A stretch of 64,000 nucleotides of DNA from the NCBI GenBank assembly GCA_037349105.1, contig JAYJMM010000106.1, positions 2,170,001 to 2,234,000 of the forward strand. The letters run 5' to 3'. The notes under the pieces are model-generated. The model was not told the DNA's origin. It worked only from the letters and a program-made list of their open reading frames with translations, and did not search any database. How positions within the stretch are numbered: position 1 is the first letter of the stretch; the number at the start of each line of letters is the position of its first letter. Made by a program: the position numbers and the translations under genes. The DNA comes from Limnomonas spitsbergensis. Lineage: Eukaryota; Chlorophyta; Chlorophyceae; Chlamydomonadales. Shown piece by piece: positions 63,939 through 64,000 of this stretch.

Positions 63939-64000
63939 GTACGTGTTTGACTGGTTTGGGGGGAATAAAGAGGGTTTAGGGGTAAAACGAGTGTGTGGCT

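Noticed and set aside
1..64000. tRNA or rRNA genes
   Set aside because: I looked for T-loop-type GGTTCGAATCC motifs and rRNA-like blocks by eye and found none convincing; a covariance-model scan would be decisive.

Overview
The window is nuclear DNA from a eukaryote, most likely a green-lineage alga. Its genes are split by GT-AG introns, codons are GC-rich at third positions, and introns are full of CCCTAAA-type repeats (the plant and green-algal telomere motif). The pyrroline-5-carboxylate reductase reads like plant and algal enzymes. The exact organism cannot be fixed from sequence alone; a large-genome prasinophyte or chlorophyte is only a guess. No operons, rRNA, tRNA or CRISPR arrays were seen.

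Layout. 1-1700: GGGCCCGGTC palindromes and a CCGGCCCTTA minisatellite. 1708-3456 (+): a three-exon gene for an unrecognised Pro/Ala-rich plus coiled-coil protein. 4466-6091 (+): unrecognised, possibly broken coding segments. 6100-8440: low-complexity tandem repeats. 8442-14239 (-): a five-exon Nudix hydrolase gene. 14240-14628: a short shared promoter region. 14629-20516 (+): a seven-exon gene for pyrroline-5-carboxylate reductase, 270 residues and apparently complete. 20.8-21.7 kb: a foldback-type element. 21.7-26.1 kb: no convincing gene except a possible first exon. 26111 to beyond 63938 (+): one giant ankyrin-repeat gene, with at least 18 phase-compatible exons, about 2,117 residues visible, and about 83% intron. 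Its introns hold minisatellites (27-bp x ~187, 69-bp x ~21, 31-bp x ~17, 17-bp x ~50 and others) and several non-autonomous DNA transposons.

The most striking signal is not a gene. Around most exons of the three well-defined genes, the introns contain several decayed partial copies of the nearest exon edge, including the splice site and the first or last 10-80 coding bases. Acceptor-side copies lie upstream of the exon and donor-side copies lie downstream; whole exons are not copied. I call these 'exon-edge echoes'. They suggest that introns here grew by repeated local duplication across splice junctions, leaving ladders of decoy splice sites. At least one large minisatellite (61.2-63.06 kb) appears to have been seeded from a splice-donor sequence.

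The two enzymes act in separate processes (proline synthesis; nucleotide-diphosphate hydrolysis) but share a head-to-head promoter region. The ankyrin protein is probably a large protein-binding scaffold, with partners unknown.
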